DNA of 64,000 bases from Syngnathus acus (GCF_901709675.1 NC_051096.1:3499001-3563000), one strand, 5' to 3'. Shown: positions 1-19,773, counted from the stretch's first letter. Program-made: numbers and translations. Notes: generated by a model not told the origin, from the sequence alone.

Positions 1-24
1 TTTTCTCGAACAAGACATTTGAGC

Positions 25-30
25 TTTATT
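25..30 (-). terminator. poly(A) signal (minus strand AATAAA)
   Basis: TTTATT on the plus strand reads AATAAA on the minus strand. It lies at the window edge, downstream of the last putative exon of the unidentified minus-strand gene. Alone it is weak evidence. Confidence 0.3.
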
Positions 31-154
31 GTTTGTGTGAAACTTTCAAATATGAATGAATAGAAAAAGCTACTTTGCATGTGTAATCTTTAAATCATAT
101 ATGTGTGTAGAATATGTAATACGTTCCCCTACATGCAAGCAAGGCTCAGTATCA

Positions 155-1639
155 TCAAAATACATATTTATAGCCTATATAATGACAATATATTATCGAT
201 ACACTCGTCGTCCTCCCAAGTGGCCCACACTGCGATGTGTGTCGTGGCAGTAAAATTGACAAAATGTAGTCAGGAACATAAAAAGGCGCCATAAATGCTG
301 TCAACTGAGGGCGGGGACAAAAAAAAAGTAATAATACTGTGTATTAATAATCATAATATAGAACTTACCTCTGTGAAGAAGAGGCGCCTACTCAATCCAA
401 CTTCAACCATGATGCTTTTGTAGTCGAGGATACTGGAGGTCGTAAACAAGAAAAGATCATTTTATCGTCTCATTTATGGCTTGAGGGCAAAATTAATTTC
501 CTTCCAAAAAAAAAAAAATCTTGATTAGTGTCATTACAATGGTCCAAAAGGATCAATATGGTATGAAGCGAGGGGCCTTATGTAATAATGCACGTCGTCA
601 TAGTCTTGCAAAGATGTGTGTGTGTGTGTGTGTGTGTGCATATTTTTTGTCTTAAAAAGACTGTAATCTATTATTTGTCTTAAAAAGACTAATTTGTTAT
701 TTGCAATTATATGTACATGTAGGAAGCCTAATGTGAGCCGTGACTGCAATTGCTAAATTTAAATACTGATTTTTTTTTATGTTCATTTGCAGTTTCGTAA
801 TCAGTTAAATGTAATTACGCTGGGGAGGGACTTTTGTGTGTACCCTGAACGCAACTGTTGAGTTCAAGTGCAATATATGGTTGGAGGGGGGGCATGCTTT
901 CTACTTTGAAATGATCCCAATGCACAATTAGTGGAATTTATATTTATTATATTTTGCAGCATTTTTAAATTTTATTATTATTATTATTTTATTTTATACA
1001 ATACTTTTATTTTACTTTTAATTTATTGTATTTTATACATATTTTTTGTTTTTTCAATTTACACTGAGATTTGTGTCAACTGTGAGTTTACACTTGAGTT
1101 AAAAATTTTAATGGCAATTCCTTTTTTTTCAATGCAAACTTTCAGACTATATCTGTAGGGGGCCTATAAAGTGTGCTGTAAATGGATGTGCTGAGTTCAA
1201 GTGCATTTTTGGCACCATGGTTGCACACTTTTTGGAAACTAAGGATGCTCGTGCACCAAACACGGCAGTTGTAGAGCTATTGAACGCTAATCTCTAAAAT
1301 ATACGCAACGAGGCGTCACCTTGCAAGAGTAAATACAATCTCGATCATGAACTTGTCTTCTAGATCGTGTTTGAGATGCACCTGTGACACCAAAAAAAAC
1401 TCCACAAAGTAGCAAAAACTCCAAGCTATTTTTCATCCTCACTTTTTTCTTCCCCCTGACAAAAACATTTGGATTCATGCGGGACAAGCTAACGTGGGCC
1501 TGCGTGTAAATCCTCGCTCAGCCTCCTTATAGCATAAAGACGCCTTCCCGACGGCGTTTGAAAAATCCACGAGAGGACGTTTTCTTACCGGTGGTCCCTC
1601 GGCCGGCGTCCCAGATGAGAGCATCCACGAGCGGCGCAT
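155..1639 (-). CDS. possible unidentified spliced gene, about 108 residues (hypothetical)
   Basis: I do not recognise the product. Four minus-strand segments join in a single open phase with canonical splice signals: 1639-1589 (ATG, ends before GTAAGA), 1381-1320 (after CACAG, before GTGACG), 432-369 (after CTCCAG, before GTAAGT) and 304-155 (after a T-rich tract and CCCTCAG, ending in TGA). The second and third exons read like real protein, with a charged then aliphatic stretch around HDLEDKFMIEIVFTLAS and VEVGLSRRLFF. An AATAAA on the minus strand at 30-25 follows the stop by about 125 nt. The frame is also open upstream of the chosen ATG, so further 5' exons are possible. It could equally be a non-coding transcript or a chance chain of splice-like sites. 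The 3' part of the last exon has low-complexity, AT-rich codons, which lowers confidence. Confidence 0.3.
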
Positions 1640-4600
1640 GTAGTGACGTCCCAACGGTCTTTTCTCCCTTTCTTAAAATCACATCCTCTTACCCCCCCCC
1701 CCTCCCTCCTCCATTCAAGGAGGGGGAGATGGCACGGTCCACGCCGCAGAGAACTACATCGCCACCATCAGCACCAGCGCGCAGCGTCGAGTGGCTCGGA
1801 GTGCACGAGCAACTCATTTGTCCTAAATCATATATGCACCCCCGAGGCTACGCCCCCTCTTTGTGAGTCAGTGGTCCACACCCTCCTCATCCTCCACTGA
1901 GATGCCTCTGCGCAAGATACAAACGCTCACTTTTGAGTGACATGCGAGAAAATGGAAAAAAGGTCTTTATTTTTATAGCTTTGTCATTGCAGCTTATTAA
2001 GGGATTCAATTTGGGGTTAGGGGTTCGGGTTAGGACCTAAAATGATGACTTTATGAATTATCAAGGACTTTTTTTTTGCTCACTTTCAATATCTGTCAAT
2101 TGTGTTTTCTATATTTGATTTGAAAAAAATACTATCAAAATGAAAAGGAAAAAAATTGTTGAATGTCATGCTTTTTTCAGCACGATTGATTTTGAGTGCA
2201 GAAAAAACAACATGCAAACTACAGTCGAGTTTTCTTTTTTAAAGAAAAGGAAAAAAATAACTCAGCAGAATATGATGAATAGCCCAAAATAAAAAAATAC
2301 TTTAATAATAATACAATTTAATAACATTTAAATAAATGTGGTCTCTCATTTAAAAAAAATCATTCTTAGATTATATCTACCAGGTCAGTATAACGGCTAC
2401 ATGGACACAATACACAGAACTGATATTCGAATTTCTTGGATTGATATACAAGATTTCATACAGACACTTTTAATAACAGAAGCTCTGAGATTCTTGCAAA
2501 CACATCGAAAAGTAATTTCTCGTTTTGCAAAGATGCTGATGTCTGCCACAGTCTCGACAAGGTTCCCTTAATTAACATGATAATCCCAAATGTTGGAGTC
2601 CGTCAATGAAAGGCAATCCACCCAAAGACCATTGTGTGTGCGTGTGTGTGCGCGCAGTCATGTCGTCTCAACATTTGCATGCAAGAAGTTGACCCGGCCA
2701 TGTCATGTCTGTCTAGACCACCTCAATGAGCAGCCACATTGCTTCACACTAAAATATGCACAGCGTGAAGCACCAGACATGCAAATTAGCGCCATTTAGA
2801 CGCCATCCAACTCATCATTCTTTTTCTTTTTTTCCTTTTGTTCTAAAGCAACTTTCTCAACCGTTTAACTGCTACTCTACGTTTTAGTCATGCGTTTATT
2901 TGCCGACGGACTTTCCCACAACTTGTGTCGTACAATATGTGCTCACTGAAGACTGTTGATATGCCTCGGTAAGTGCTGCTGTTTTGGTGAGCAACAGTAT
3001 CAACAGCCTCAGCAGTGTGTAATAATTATTTTTTGTAATAAAAAAATCACAACTCTTTGTTTCCTTTTCATTGAGATTATGAACAAACTACATACTCATG
3101 CATATGTTTCGGCGTTAATAATGTTATTTTTTTGTTCCATGTAAATTTTCTGTACTTATTTTTCCTCAGGTAAATCATTGGCCCGATGGAATGGAAGAAT
3201 GGTGTGCTGCAGGAAGGTCAGGTTGAATTTCTAAATTGTGTTCTCAATTCTTTGAAGGTTGCACCTCTCGAGTGTTGTCCACATTGAAATGCAACATATA
3301 TCCATAAATCTCCACTGCAACACAATAGTGGACTAAATGGATCTATGTTTTAATCACACCTTTTAAATAATCGCTTTAATGGAAGCACCAGTAATGCATG
3401 AAAACAATTAGAAGCTGCAGTGTTGAATTTCTCTGGTTGTAAAACAATAACTTTAAATTTATTTTACATCTGATATAATTGGAAAACACACTTCAACAGG
3501 ATTTTTTCACCAATATACATAATTTAATGACAAATTCATATTTAAAAATATATTTGATAATTAAAAAATGTAATTAAACTTAAAATCAAATGAAAATCTA
3601 ACTTGAAAATTTTACTTGGCAAGATACTTTTATTTTGTTTTCTTAAAATGTGAAAGCTGTCTTTTTTTTTTTTGCCATGGGCATAAATGTATGGCTTTTG
3701 TAGATCTTTTGTAATGCCCATTCACGGTAATATGTATTAAATTTAAATGCCCATTTATCTTTGGATTAAATCAATGGCTCAAATTGATACGAGTCATTTT
3801 AAATAATCCGCTTTATGAAACAAGAAAGCGGTGAGCGTTCATTTCTTCGGGCACAATGCTGCCATCGTGTGCACCGATTATGAGTTACAACTTTTGGAAT
3901 GGTGGCGATCTTTGACACAATAGCGCCCTCGTCGGGCCAAAGTGTGCAAAGCCGCTCATTACAAGTGCTTCATTTTACAATGCTTTTTATTACAGAAAAG
4001 ATTACCATCATTCATCCTCCAATAGTGGAGATTGTAATAACACACATTTAAAAAAAAAAAAAATACTCATGCATGGATGTCAGATTTGTGATACATTAAA
4101 ATCCCTTCAGGGCTTTTAAATTGCGAAGGCAGGGAGGAATAATTGGTTTATTGCTTTAATGGCACTCCAGCATCCATTTGTTGGAATGCATTTTAAAAAA
4201 AAAAACGCTCTAAGACATTTTTTGCAAAATACTTCACAGAACCTCAAGTTTCGGCTTGCTTAAACTCCAGTGGTCCAAAAACCCCAGTTTGAGAATCACT
4301 AGTCTAGCACCTGATATAACCCACGGACTGGCTGGATATTTCCCACATACATGAAGTGAAATGAAAGCACGAAAAACTAAGGACGATAAACAGAGTCTTC
4401 TGGACCATGTCCATAGAAACCACTTAGTGCGTGTACGTCATACAGTGTGCAGTGATATGATGCCGTCACGTCTGTCAGGACAATGTCGGCGACAAAAACG
4501 TCGTTTTGTCATTTTTTGACACTGAATTAGTGGTATAGGGAGATGTGCAGAAATAAATAAACTAACGGACTCCAACATAGCGCCTCTAGTCTCCACTGAT

Positions 4601-4690
4601 ATTTTTGCCCACATGCAAAAATCATGCAAAATGTAAATACTGTGGCGGAGGGATACAAACACCACGGCACAACATGGCCGTCACCCCCGT
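1640..4690. other. intergenic, no gene seen
   Basis: AT-rich sequence with short homopolymer runs and no reading frame that looks coding. It contains one copy of a short dispersed repeat (about 2970-3018) also found near 9045 and 53040. A degenerate GGGTTAGG stretch near 2011-2036 is too short to be telomeric. Confidence 0.6.
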
Positions 4691-4734
4691 CATGTCCTCT
4701 CCTGTGGGACCGGGCCGCGCTTGCGTGATGAGCG

Positions 4735-4860
4735 CTGATTGGCTGAAATGCAGCTTGCCTCGGCCTCCCATTGGCCCGCGCGGACGTCCATCAAAATCTG
4801 ATGTCAATGACGTCTCTCATACGCTGGTTGCACTGTGGTCGCCTTGGTGGAGAGTATAGT
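4735..4860 (+). promoter_or_regulatory. mef2d: probable mef2d promoter
   Basis: This short GC-rich island stands out from its AT-rich surroundings. It holds two inverted CCAAT boxes (ATTGG at 4738 and 4770, 32 bp apart) and CRE-like TGACGTC cores near 4782 and 4808. It lies just upstream of a candidate non-coding first exon whose donor (GG|GTAAGT) is at 5009/5010. NF-Y and CREB/ATF binding is inferred from the motifs only. Confidence 0.45.
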
Positions 4861-4869
4861 TACTTAAAA

Positions 4870-5009
4870 CATGAAATGGAATAAAATGTCGCGGATTCTT
4901 TCACAACGAGACGTCACGCAAGCGTAATTTAATCGATGGTTCTTGAGTGAGAAGTATTCCGTCCCGGCAGCCGTGTCTTGTGTGGGCTTTTAATCGGCAA
5001 TATTTCAGG
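4870..5009 (+). other. mef2d: candidate mef2d 5' non-coding exon
   Basis: A strong donor GTAAGT at 5010 follows the GC-rich promoter-like island. The next acceptor on this strand with a long T-tract is at 6563, next to the first coding exon. The 5' end is a guess because no start site can be read from sequence. Intron 1 (5010-6563) contains no other recognisable feature apart from C- and T-homopolymers. Confidence 0.35.
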
Positions 5010-6563
5010 GTAAGTGGAGTGATACATTTCCTTCCTGCGTCTTCCCCCCTCCTTTGCCCCCGAGTGCCGCCGCTTGCTTTGCTTATTTAAATCTCGAATG
5101 CATAGCGACGCATATCGCTTATCTTAATGCGCTTGTTTAATCAAACTTAAGTTTCCGTGATGGGAATTAAAGTAGTGCGTGTCTATCGAGTTGCAACGGA
5201 AGGTAATGGCTGTCGGCCGCAGCTCGTTCCGGAGGGATTGTCTAATGGCCTCGATTCCTGTGCACTCTCGCTTCAACGTCATTTTTTTTTACTTGCGTTT
5301 TATTTCCCCACGGTTTAGATTCGCTAAAATGTCCCCAAATGACACTAATGGTACGTCTCGTGCGTCAGTGGGCCTGTCTGTCTCCGATCTGTCAAAGGAC
5401 ACCACGACGTCGTCCCCATAAAAATCCTATGTGGATCGTCATGAACATATCCACACTATAGAATTAGAAAAAAAGCAACTATTTATTTTAAACCTGTGAG
5501 ATCACTAAAAGAGCATTTTTGATCAAAGCACATCTCGTTGCGTTTCTGTCCTTGAGGCTTCACTGGAGGCGGAGAATCTTAATATTTACCTAGATTGAGT
5601 TTGACTTGATGAGATTTTTGTTTTAATGTCATTCCGATTATGCAGCCATCCATTGTTTTATCACGTTTAGTGAGACAATTGCACATAACAAACTTTGGGA
5701 GAGAGTCCAGGTAGCTAGTTGCAGGTTTAACAACCATTACCAAAATCCCTACTGGCCATTATGTTGATGTGAAGGTTACGCAAAGAGGTATTGCAACAAA
5801 TAAACACCAAGTGGAAATAATTGTGTGTGTGTTTTGCTCTGCCACGTTTCATTGGCTAGTGTGTAGTCCACTTAAAGGTCAGTGGCACTAATGAGCGCAC
5901 TCCACAACAGAAAGATGAAGACCCTCGGTGTGATTGCGTCCCCCCCCCCCCCTTCATCAGGCTCACTTGAGCATCACTTGGCTGATTTAACCAATTTGAT
6001 CTCGCTGTAATAAACCAAATGACTGCCCCCACTCATCCCTTTTGAAATAACAAGTTGGCCATTGTGCTCCGTTTGTCTTTTTTTTTTCTTTTTTCCTTCC
6101 GGGTATCCAACGAGATGAATTTCAGTTTGGACAAATTTCATTAAAAAAAACGAATTGACCTTGTTCTCGCCGAGTCCAATCAATACGCCGGGCCGCTTCT
6201 AATTGAGTGAGCCGTCAGTGCCTTGAGGGGAAGTTGGGGTGCATTGCATGAAAGTGTCAATTACACTCATTAATGAGGGTGCTCAGAAGCCTCACAGGGT
6301 CTGAGTCATTCCAATCAAAGATGATGTTTTATTCCATATTGCAAGAAGAAAGATGTCATTGTGTGCCCTCACATTGACACATCTACCCAAAACCCCCTTG
6401 GGAATGATGTCAGATAAGAACAGCTATGTTCTGATAATCACTCAGCATCCAGCGCATCATCTTGCCTCGCCACGAAGGAGAATTTGTCAGCGGGTTTAGC
6501 GCCTCGTGTTTGAAAGCGAAAAAGAACTTAATATAGATTTTTTTTTTTTTGTGTCCCCTGCAG

Positions 6564-14276
<7,713 letters not shown>

Positions 14277-14850
14277 AGGAACGTACCAGTTAAATGCTGC
14301 AGTTTTCATCCAGATATAGAATATATTTATAAAGGAAAAAAAAATTTGTGGAAATTCAAACATGGTTAGACGCATGGGACGCAGGTAACCGTAATGTCAC
14401 ACGCAGTCAGAATGATGTAGCAAATAAAATACTAAAGATGAAATTTATAGCTAATATATTGTGTTGAGCTAGTCTGCTATGGGTTTTGATGTAAAGATGA
14501 TGTTTTGCCGTTTTGTTTTTCTTGAACGATATACAGTTTGTGTATATTTTCATATACAAAAGTATGCACTGATGTTATTGAAATTCTATACCGCTTTTAC
14601 AGAAAAGTGTTTGTTGTACCAAAGTATCCAAGTCCCTTGAAACCTTCTCCTTTTTGCGTATGTTTTACTGTATTTTATATATTAAATGACAAACGGAGTG
14701 AAGTTCACCCTTGTGCTTCGTCTGTTCAGGAAGTTTTATTGAACATGTCACTGCACGCGTTTACACACACCGAACTTTCAAATCGGCTGCTTAGAAATAA
14801 GTGAGCACCAAAAAAATATATATCTGCAATACTTCAACCTCATAAAAAGA

Positions 14851-14856
14851 TTTATT
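14851..14856 (-). terminator. tmem79: tmem79 poly(A) signal
   Basis: TTTATT on the plus strand is AATAAA on the minus strand, about 107 nt beyond the tmem79 stop codon. This implies a very short 3' UTR. Confidence 0.6.
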
Positions 14857-14962
14857 TACAGTTGCTGTTAAGATGTACAGTGTTGAGTAATTTGCAGGAA
14901 ATCGAAAATCCAGTCTAATGCGAATTTGGGGTGGCATAATTCAAGATTGCTTTTGTTAGTAC

Positions 14963-16441
14963 TCAGCCCCACCAACGCTGCTGGGGCGGAGAGGCCGTGA
15001 TCGGCGGCTCCACGTCAAAAACAGCATTGGTCCCCGTCGAGGAGCAGACAAAGTAGAGGTTGGCGGCCAGCATGACCAACATAGGGAAAAAGGACAGACC
15101 AAAACCAAGGCCTCGGGCGCTGCTGCCCAGCGACAAGCACAGCCAGTAGATCAACCTGAGGCGGGGGGAAAAAATAGCCATTATGCGATCAAGTTTTCAT
15201 ACAAAACTGTGGTGGTGGTGTAGTACCTTCCAAAAACAAAGATGATGGTGAGCAGCGGCACTATTTTGACAAGGTTGTGGCTAACGTAGGATGCCAAGAT
15301 AGCCAGCTGGAGGAAGTAGAAGAGGAAGAGTCCCACCGATTGGTTGACGTAATGTCTGTGCACTGACACTTTCCTGTTTGGCGCTTTGTTCTGGAAGGAA
15401 GGGGTCACCTCGCCATAGCGAACCCTGGCCACCCCGTGCACCAGCACGCCTACAAACGCACAACACAGTGAGTTCAACTTTTGTTTTACACCAAAAAAAA
15501 AAAAAAAAACACTGAACTTGATCCTCCCCCAGGTTGACCCCTAAGAGGCAAAGTTACCAAGCAATATGGGCACTGAGGCGAAGATGGCGCATCGCAGTGT
15601 GTACACCACCCTGTGGGGGGCGCTGCCCATCAGTGGGGATTCAAAGGGCAGGAGTGCGTATCCGCCCCACACCAAGAAAGGAAACACAAGCGCCGCTGAT
15701 GCCGTCCACAAGGCCAGCTTCAGCTTCTCGCTGCACAAGGCTAAACACAACACGGGTCAGCAATGGAGGCAACGATACTAAATTTGAGGTCTACTCACTG
15801 TCTGGCTGTTCAGCCCAGTCGTCATAAATTGGCGCTGTTTGCGACTCCCTCGGGTTCTCCTTATGATCATCTATGTCCACGTCCAGTTTGCTCTCTTGGG
15901 GGACGACCTCACTGGACTGGCGTCGCACTATTTTCACCCGAGGAGTGAAACCCGTGGTACCTTTCTCCGAGACCCAATTGGACGTTTCTTCTTCCTCGTG
16001 TTCATCATCGGCCAGCGATCCATCTCCTTTGCTGTCTCTCGGCGACGGAACCAGATCATCTCGCCACTTGTCGCCCTCGGGCATGCTCTCGCGCCACTTG
16101 GATTTGCTCAGCACCTCGTCTTTGTCCTCGGTGTCGGACATGCAAACCCCCGACGAGACGCCGTCTGTGTCCTCGCTCTTCTTGTCCCTGCCCTCGCTCT
16201 TCTTGTCCCTGTCCTCGCTCTTCTTGTCCCTGTCCTCGCTCTTCTTGTCCCTGTCGCCAGGCCATGGCAAGGTGACATCGCTGGCTCCTGGAACCACCTC
16301 TTCCTCTGTTTTTACTTTTTCTTCATCTTCTTCCTTTAAATCTTCTTCTGCAATCCTGTTACCTCCCGTCAGCTGGCTTGGTGCAATCGGGCCGACTGGC
16401 AGAAGCTTATGCAGTTCCTCGTCGGACAATGGGCCAGACAT
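14963..16441 (-). CDS. tmem79: transmembrane protein 79 (mattrin-like)
   Basis: TMEM79 is a multipass membrane protein with a MAPEG-like C-terminal region. In mammals it works in epidermal lamellar granule secretion and in Frizzled turnover in the ER. Coding exons on the minus strand are 16441-15799, 15740-15558, 15449-15227 and 15155-14963, giving 413 residues (human 394). Residues 1-215 are an acidic cytosolic region with four tandem DRDKKSE-type heptads (63-90). Hydrophobic segments follow: LKLALWTASAALVFPFLVWGG, CAIFASVPILLG, a long FLFYFLQLAILA region, VPLLTIIFVFG, IYWLCLSL and a segment ending FFPMLVMLAANLYFV. The C-terminus QQRWWG mirrors the human ending RPWG. The ATG sits in a TTTAAACATG context just after a likely acceptor near 16452. 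Teleosts have a and b copies; which one this is cannot be told. Confidence 0.9.
16172..16255 (-). repeat. tmem79: coding minisatellite in tmem79
   Basis: Four nearly identical 21-bp units encode DRDKKSE, DRDKKSE, DRDKKSE and GRDKKSE (residues 63-90). The near identity of the units implies recent slippage or unequal exchange. The repeat lies in the disordered acidic N-terminal region, so length variation should be tolerated. Confidence 0.9.
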
Positions 16442-16611
16442 GTTTAGTCCTCTTTAAAGAGTCAAGGTAAAATTGCAAAATTGTCTATGAATGCGAAGTT
16501 GAAAAACACGTCCTCCACGTTCACAGTAGCATCATTTAATTTCCCCTGTGAGGAGTTAACATTTCAAAATGAATAAAAAGCACTTCAACATCTTTGAAAC
16601 AATGTAAAAGG

Positions 16612-16785
16612 GGATGTCAAAAGTCCTCACACCTTTATTCAAATGCAAGGATTTTCTGCTTTGTTGCTTACGAGGTCATGGCTGCATGATGAGAACATTC
16701 TAAAATAGAAAATATTTCTTAAATGACTCATCTTTGTATCAGAAAACCTGCTATTTGAATAGGGGTGTGCAGACTTTATATAATC
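16612..16785. mobile_element. TIR element upstream of tmem79
   Basis: Both ends carry related inverted sequences: GTCCTCACACCTTTATTCAA at the left, and at the right (read in reverse) AGTCTGCACACCCCTATTCAA followed by a GCAGGTTTTCTG-like stretch. The right end matches the start of the repeat at 51362. It is a small non-coding DNA-transposon derivative of a family that I recall as common in fish genomes, opening with a GTCTACACACCCC motif. Confidence 0.6.
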
Positions 16786-17228
16786 GCGCTTGTGACTTGG
16801 GATGTTATTGTCAAGCCTAACCCTTTTATGTTTAGTTATTAAATACTTTAAAACTTAAACCTACCTGTATTTTACATTGTAACAGGAGAAAAAGAGAGAC
16901 ATCTCTCGAATAAAACAGTTGCGTTTAATTATTAGCAGGAAGTATTTCTTGTATGCGTACCTACTTCGTGGTGACTCTTGACCACAGTAATCTAGAAAAA
17001 AAAAATATGACAGTAAACTCTACCAGCGTTAATAACCTTCAAACACTAGTTTGTGTTTTGACAGGAACATTTTGAATGTCACTGTTGGGGGGCAACTGAA
17101 CCAAATCAAACAATATCGACGCAAGTGGGAGCTAAAAAACAATTGCGGAGGAATTTTTAACTTTGGAACTTGTTCGGCCCATTTTCGCACACTTAGAACA
17201 GTAATATATGTAAACTGCCCACTCACCT

Positions 17229-17330
17229 CGTTCGTCCACCCACACACGCCAAAGTGAGTCGAATTAGGTAGAGAAAAGTGCAAACTTGCTTTGTGTTTTT
17301 AATCGTTCGTCATAGGCGGAAGTGATAAAA
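17229..17330 (-). other. tmem79: candidate tmem79 5' non-coding exon
   Basis: A strong minus-strand donor (CGAG|GTGAGT) lies with its GT at 17228-17227. Together with an acceptor-like CTTTAAAG near 16452, just before the ATG, it suggests a 5' leader exon starting between 17229 and about 17560. The outer boundary is unknown. Other weak donors (near 16964) would allow extra leader exons. Confidence 0.35.
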
Positions 17331-17589
17331 AGTTAGCATGACAGGTGTGGTAGGCGTACGCAGTACCTGCGTGGTGACGTCATCGCCCAAAGATTTAATT
17401 CTCTCGTTTGTTGTCTGGAACAAGAAAGTCCAATAGGTTTGCTTTTCAGGTTTTATTCCTGCAACAAAATTAGAATATAGCACGAGATACAGATGGAAAA
17501 ACGTGTCTGTTTTGGGATTCCCGGAAGTTATCACTTGCAGCATTTTTCATATTGATCAGGAGATGTCGACAGAGGCACCAGAAGTTTCG

Positions 17590-17700
17590 ACCTCACCAAG
17601 ATGGCCGCGGTGGTCGAGCCGGTTCGTCACTTCCGGCTTGGGACCGAACGCAAGGGGGAATATCAAGGCCTCGCTTCCGGTTGTTCCTCCTTTTCGGCAG
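17590..17700 (+). promoter_or_regulatory. rps27: rps27 promoter with YY1, ETS and 5'-TOP elements
   Basis: A YY1-type site (AAGATGGCCGCGG, 17598), two ETS-type CTTCCGG sites (about 17630 and 17674) and a pyrimidine tract CCTCCTTTTC (about 17687) match the typical ribosomal-protein promoter, where transcription starts in a 5'-terminal oligopyrimidine tract that confers mTOR/LARP1 translational control. A second YY1-type site (AAGATGGCGGC, 17918) is in intron 1. The tmem79 leader points the other way within about 400 bp, so the promoter may be bidirectional. Confidence 0.6.
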
Positions 17701-17719
17701 CGGCTATTTCCTCGCCAAC

Positions 17720-19132
17720 ATGCCAGTGAGTATCCGCACCACCTTATCTAACGATATTTCTCCTCGTTTAATAGCGCTTTTAACGTCCGTTTGCGACCCT
17801 ACGTTTAGCTGAGACCTTTTCGATTTCGCTCCTGCGTTCCTCAGCCATCCTTGCTGACTTGTAGACGCACTTTGTCCGAAATCAAACTGCATTTTTTTGT
17901 CGAGTGCATTGAGGCGCAAGATGGCGGCGCGCACACGGCAAACATGGAGACAGTCGTGCCGAGCCTTGTTCTTCAAAGACTCCCTCTGTGCTTCTCTATG
18001 TGAAATAAATAGCCCATTTTGGGGGGAGTACGCTTTTTAAGATAATTTATTAGGTATGCAATGTCCCTAAAAAAAAAAAAATAACGGGCAGGTTACCTAA
18101 CCTGTCATGTTGGCCAACTTGTAAGACAAATTCGGAACAACCGGTTTGGTTAAATTATAACCCTGTGGTATCGCTACTATATCATGTCCCGCCTTTAACA
18201 CCACGATTGCCAATTATTTATTGTCGCCCTACTAGCTCGCGAAAGACTTGTTGCACCCATCTCCAGAGGAGACAAGGAGGAGGCACAAGAAGAAGCGCCT
18301 TGTTCAAAGTCCCAACTCTTATTTCATGGATGTCAAATGTCCAGGTAAGGTGCTGCAATTTTGCCAAATGACTTTAGGGCAAAATCCAGTTTTAGAATTT
18401 GACTTTGTGTGTGCAGGATGCTACAAGATCACAACAGTGTTCAGCCACGCGCAGACTGTCGTGCTGTGCGTCGGCTGCTCGACGGTCTTGTGTCAGCCCA
18501 CAGGCGGAAAAGCACGTTTAACAGAGGGTTAGTATCACCCAGCTAGAAAACACATTTTGGAAACATTTGTGGCTCTACTTTAGGCAAGCTTAATGACAAA
18601 GTAGCCCCCAAGAACACATAAGAAGCCCACAGGCCTGTTTTTAAAATGGCTCAACAATGATGTGTGATTTTCCAGAAATGTTAGTTTGAAGATTGTCACA
18701 ACTGCTCTGTAAGCTGCAATAATAGTTGTTTTTCACAGAGGATCAAGAATAGTCTTATGTTGTCTGCATGTGTTGCACCTCTGGTTTTCAAATGTCTGTC
18801 GATGTACCACTGAGTTTTGCTATTTTTTTATTATGGAGAGTAAAATGTTGATCGTGAAAAGTCAAGATTAGTTTACTACTTTGTTTTCCCCGCACTACTA
18901 GGTGACTGGACTTCCTGTTTGGTGGTCTTCTAGTCTCACTGATGTGCCAGATAAACCTCAGTTTGCAGAAGGGTTGAGCTAGACCATTGGTTCCCCCCTT
19001 TCGAAGACTGAGAACAAGCCTTTAAGCTCTGTGTTTGTAGTCAAAGTAGAGTTAGCTGACAGATGAGCACTGACTTTTTGGTCTCTTGTCTTGTGTTCCT
19101 CAGGGTGCTCGTTCAGGAGAAAGCAGCACTAA
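17720..19132 (+). CDS. rps27: small ribosomal subunit protein eS27
   Basis: This is the 84-residue eS27 zinc-ribbon protein of the 40S subunit. Exons are 17720-17725 (ATG CCA only), 18236-18344, 18417-18527 and 19104-19132, all phase-consistent. The rebuilt sequence starts [14 protein letters not shown], continues [20 protein letters not shown], has zinc ligands Cys37, Cys40, Cys56 and Cys59 (CPGC and CVGC) and ends CSFRRKQH, the length of human RPS27. SPEE at residues 11-14 fits RPS27 better than RPS27L, as does linkage to 1q21-type neighbours. Splitting the ORF after the second codon is the usual eS27 structure. Poly(A) signal AATAAA is at 19233. No clear box C/D or H/ACA snoRNA was found in the two roughly 500-bp introns. 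Confidence 0.97.
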
Positions 19133-19232
19133 AATGTTTCTGGAACTGAAGTGGTGACAAAGGGACGGAGCGCGGGAGAAAGACGCCACCATGGCATGAG
19201 ATGTAACCGCCGCCCTCAGTTTCTTGTTTCTC

Positions 19233-19238
19233 AATAAA
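19233..19238 (+). terminator. rps27: rps27 poly(A) signal
   Basis: AATAAA about 100 nt after the stop codon, the short 3' UTR expected of a ribosomal protein mRNA. Confidence 0.75.
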
Positions 19239-19773
19239 ATGTTTTGGCTAAACGAACAAGTTGGATTCTTTGAGGCAAGTGGTTTATTCTAAATGACTTC
19301 TGGGATTCTGAAGAAACAACTGCTTCATAAAACTAAAGTTAAGTAAAAATAGTCACCTTGCTGTTCATCGTTGAGCTCAGCAATAAATTATGATTTTGCG
19401 AAAAAGCAGTGTACCATGTCGAACTTGAATTTTTTGGCACAGTTAAGGGCTGCAAATTAATAGGTATGTGAAAATGTCAAATTTGTCATCTTCAATGCTC
19501 TTTTGACAGCACGTCATGTCTTAAATGTACAATAAAATGATCTTTTTTGCACCTACAACACAATTTGAGAGCAAATAAGCACATTCCACGTGGACGATAA
19601 CCCCCAAACTAAAAAGTATGTTTTAAAATTGTTTTGCAGACAGCACACTTTTTGTAATAGACCCAAAAAGTAAATAAATTCGTTGGAAAATGAGCAAGTT
19701 ATGGATTGTTTGCACGTTGAATTGCATTTGATAGGGGAGGCGCCGTTGAGAAACGTCATCATCCCGCGACGCG

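Noticed and set aside
2008-2037. Telomere-like GGGTTAGG sequence
   Set aside because: Only three imperfect units; too short and degenerate to be an interstitial telomere.
15873-16457. 194-codon plus-strand open frame rich in Leu/Ser repeats
   Set aside because: It is antisense to tmem79 exon 1, and its LSLPSLFLSLSS pattern is the reverse reading of the DRDKKSE minisatellite.
18528-19103. Intronic snoRNA in rps27
   Set aside because: ATGATGT and CTGATGT resemble C boxes near 18656 and 18938, but I found no paired D box with a terminal stem at proper spacing.
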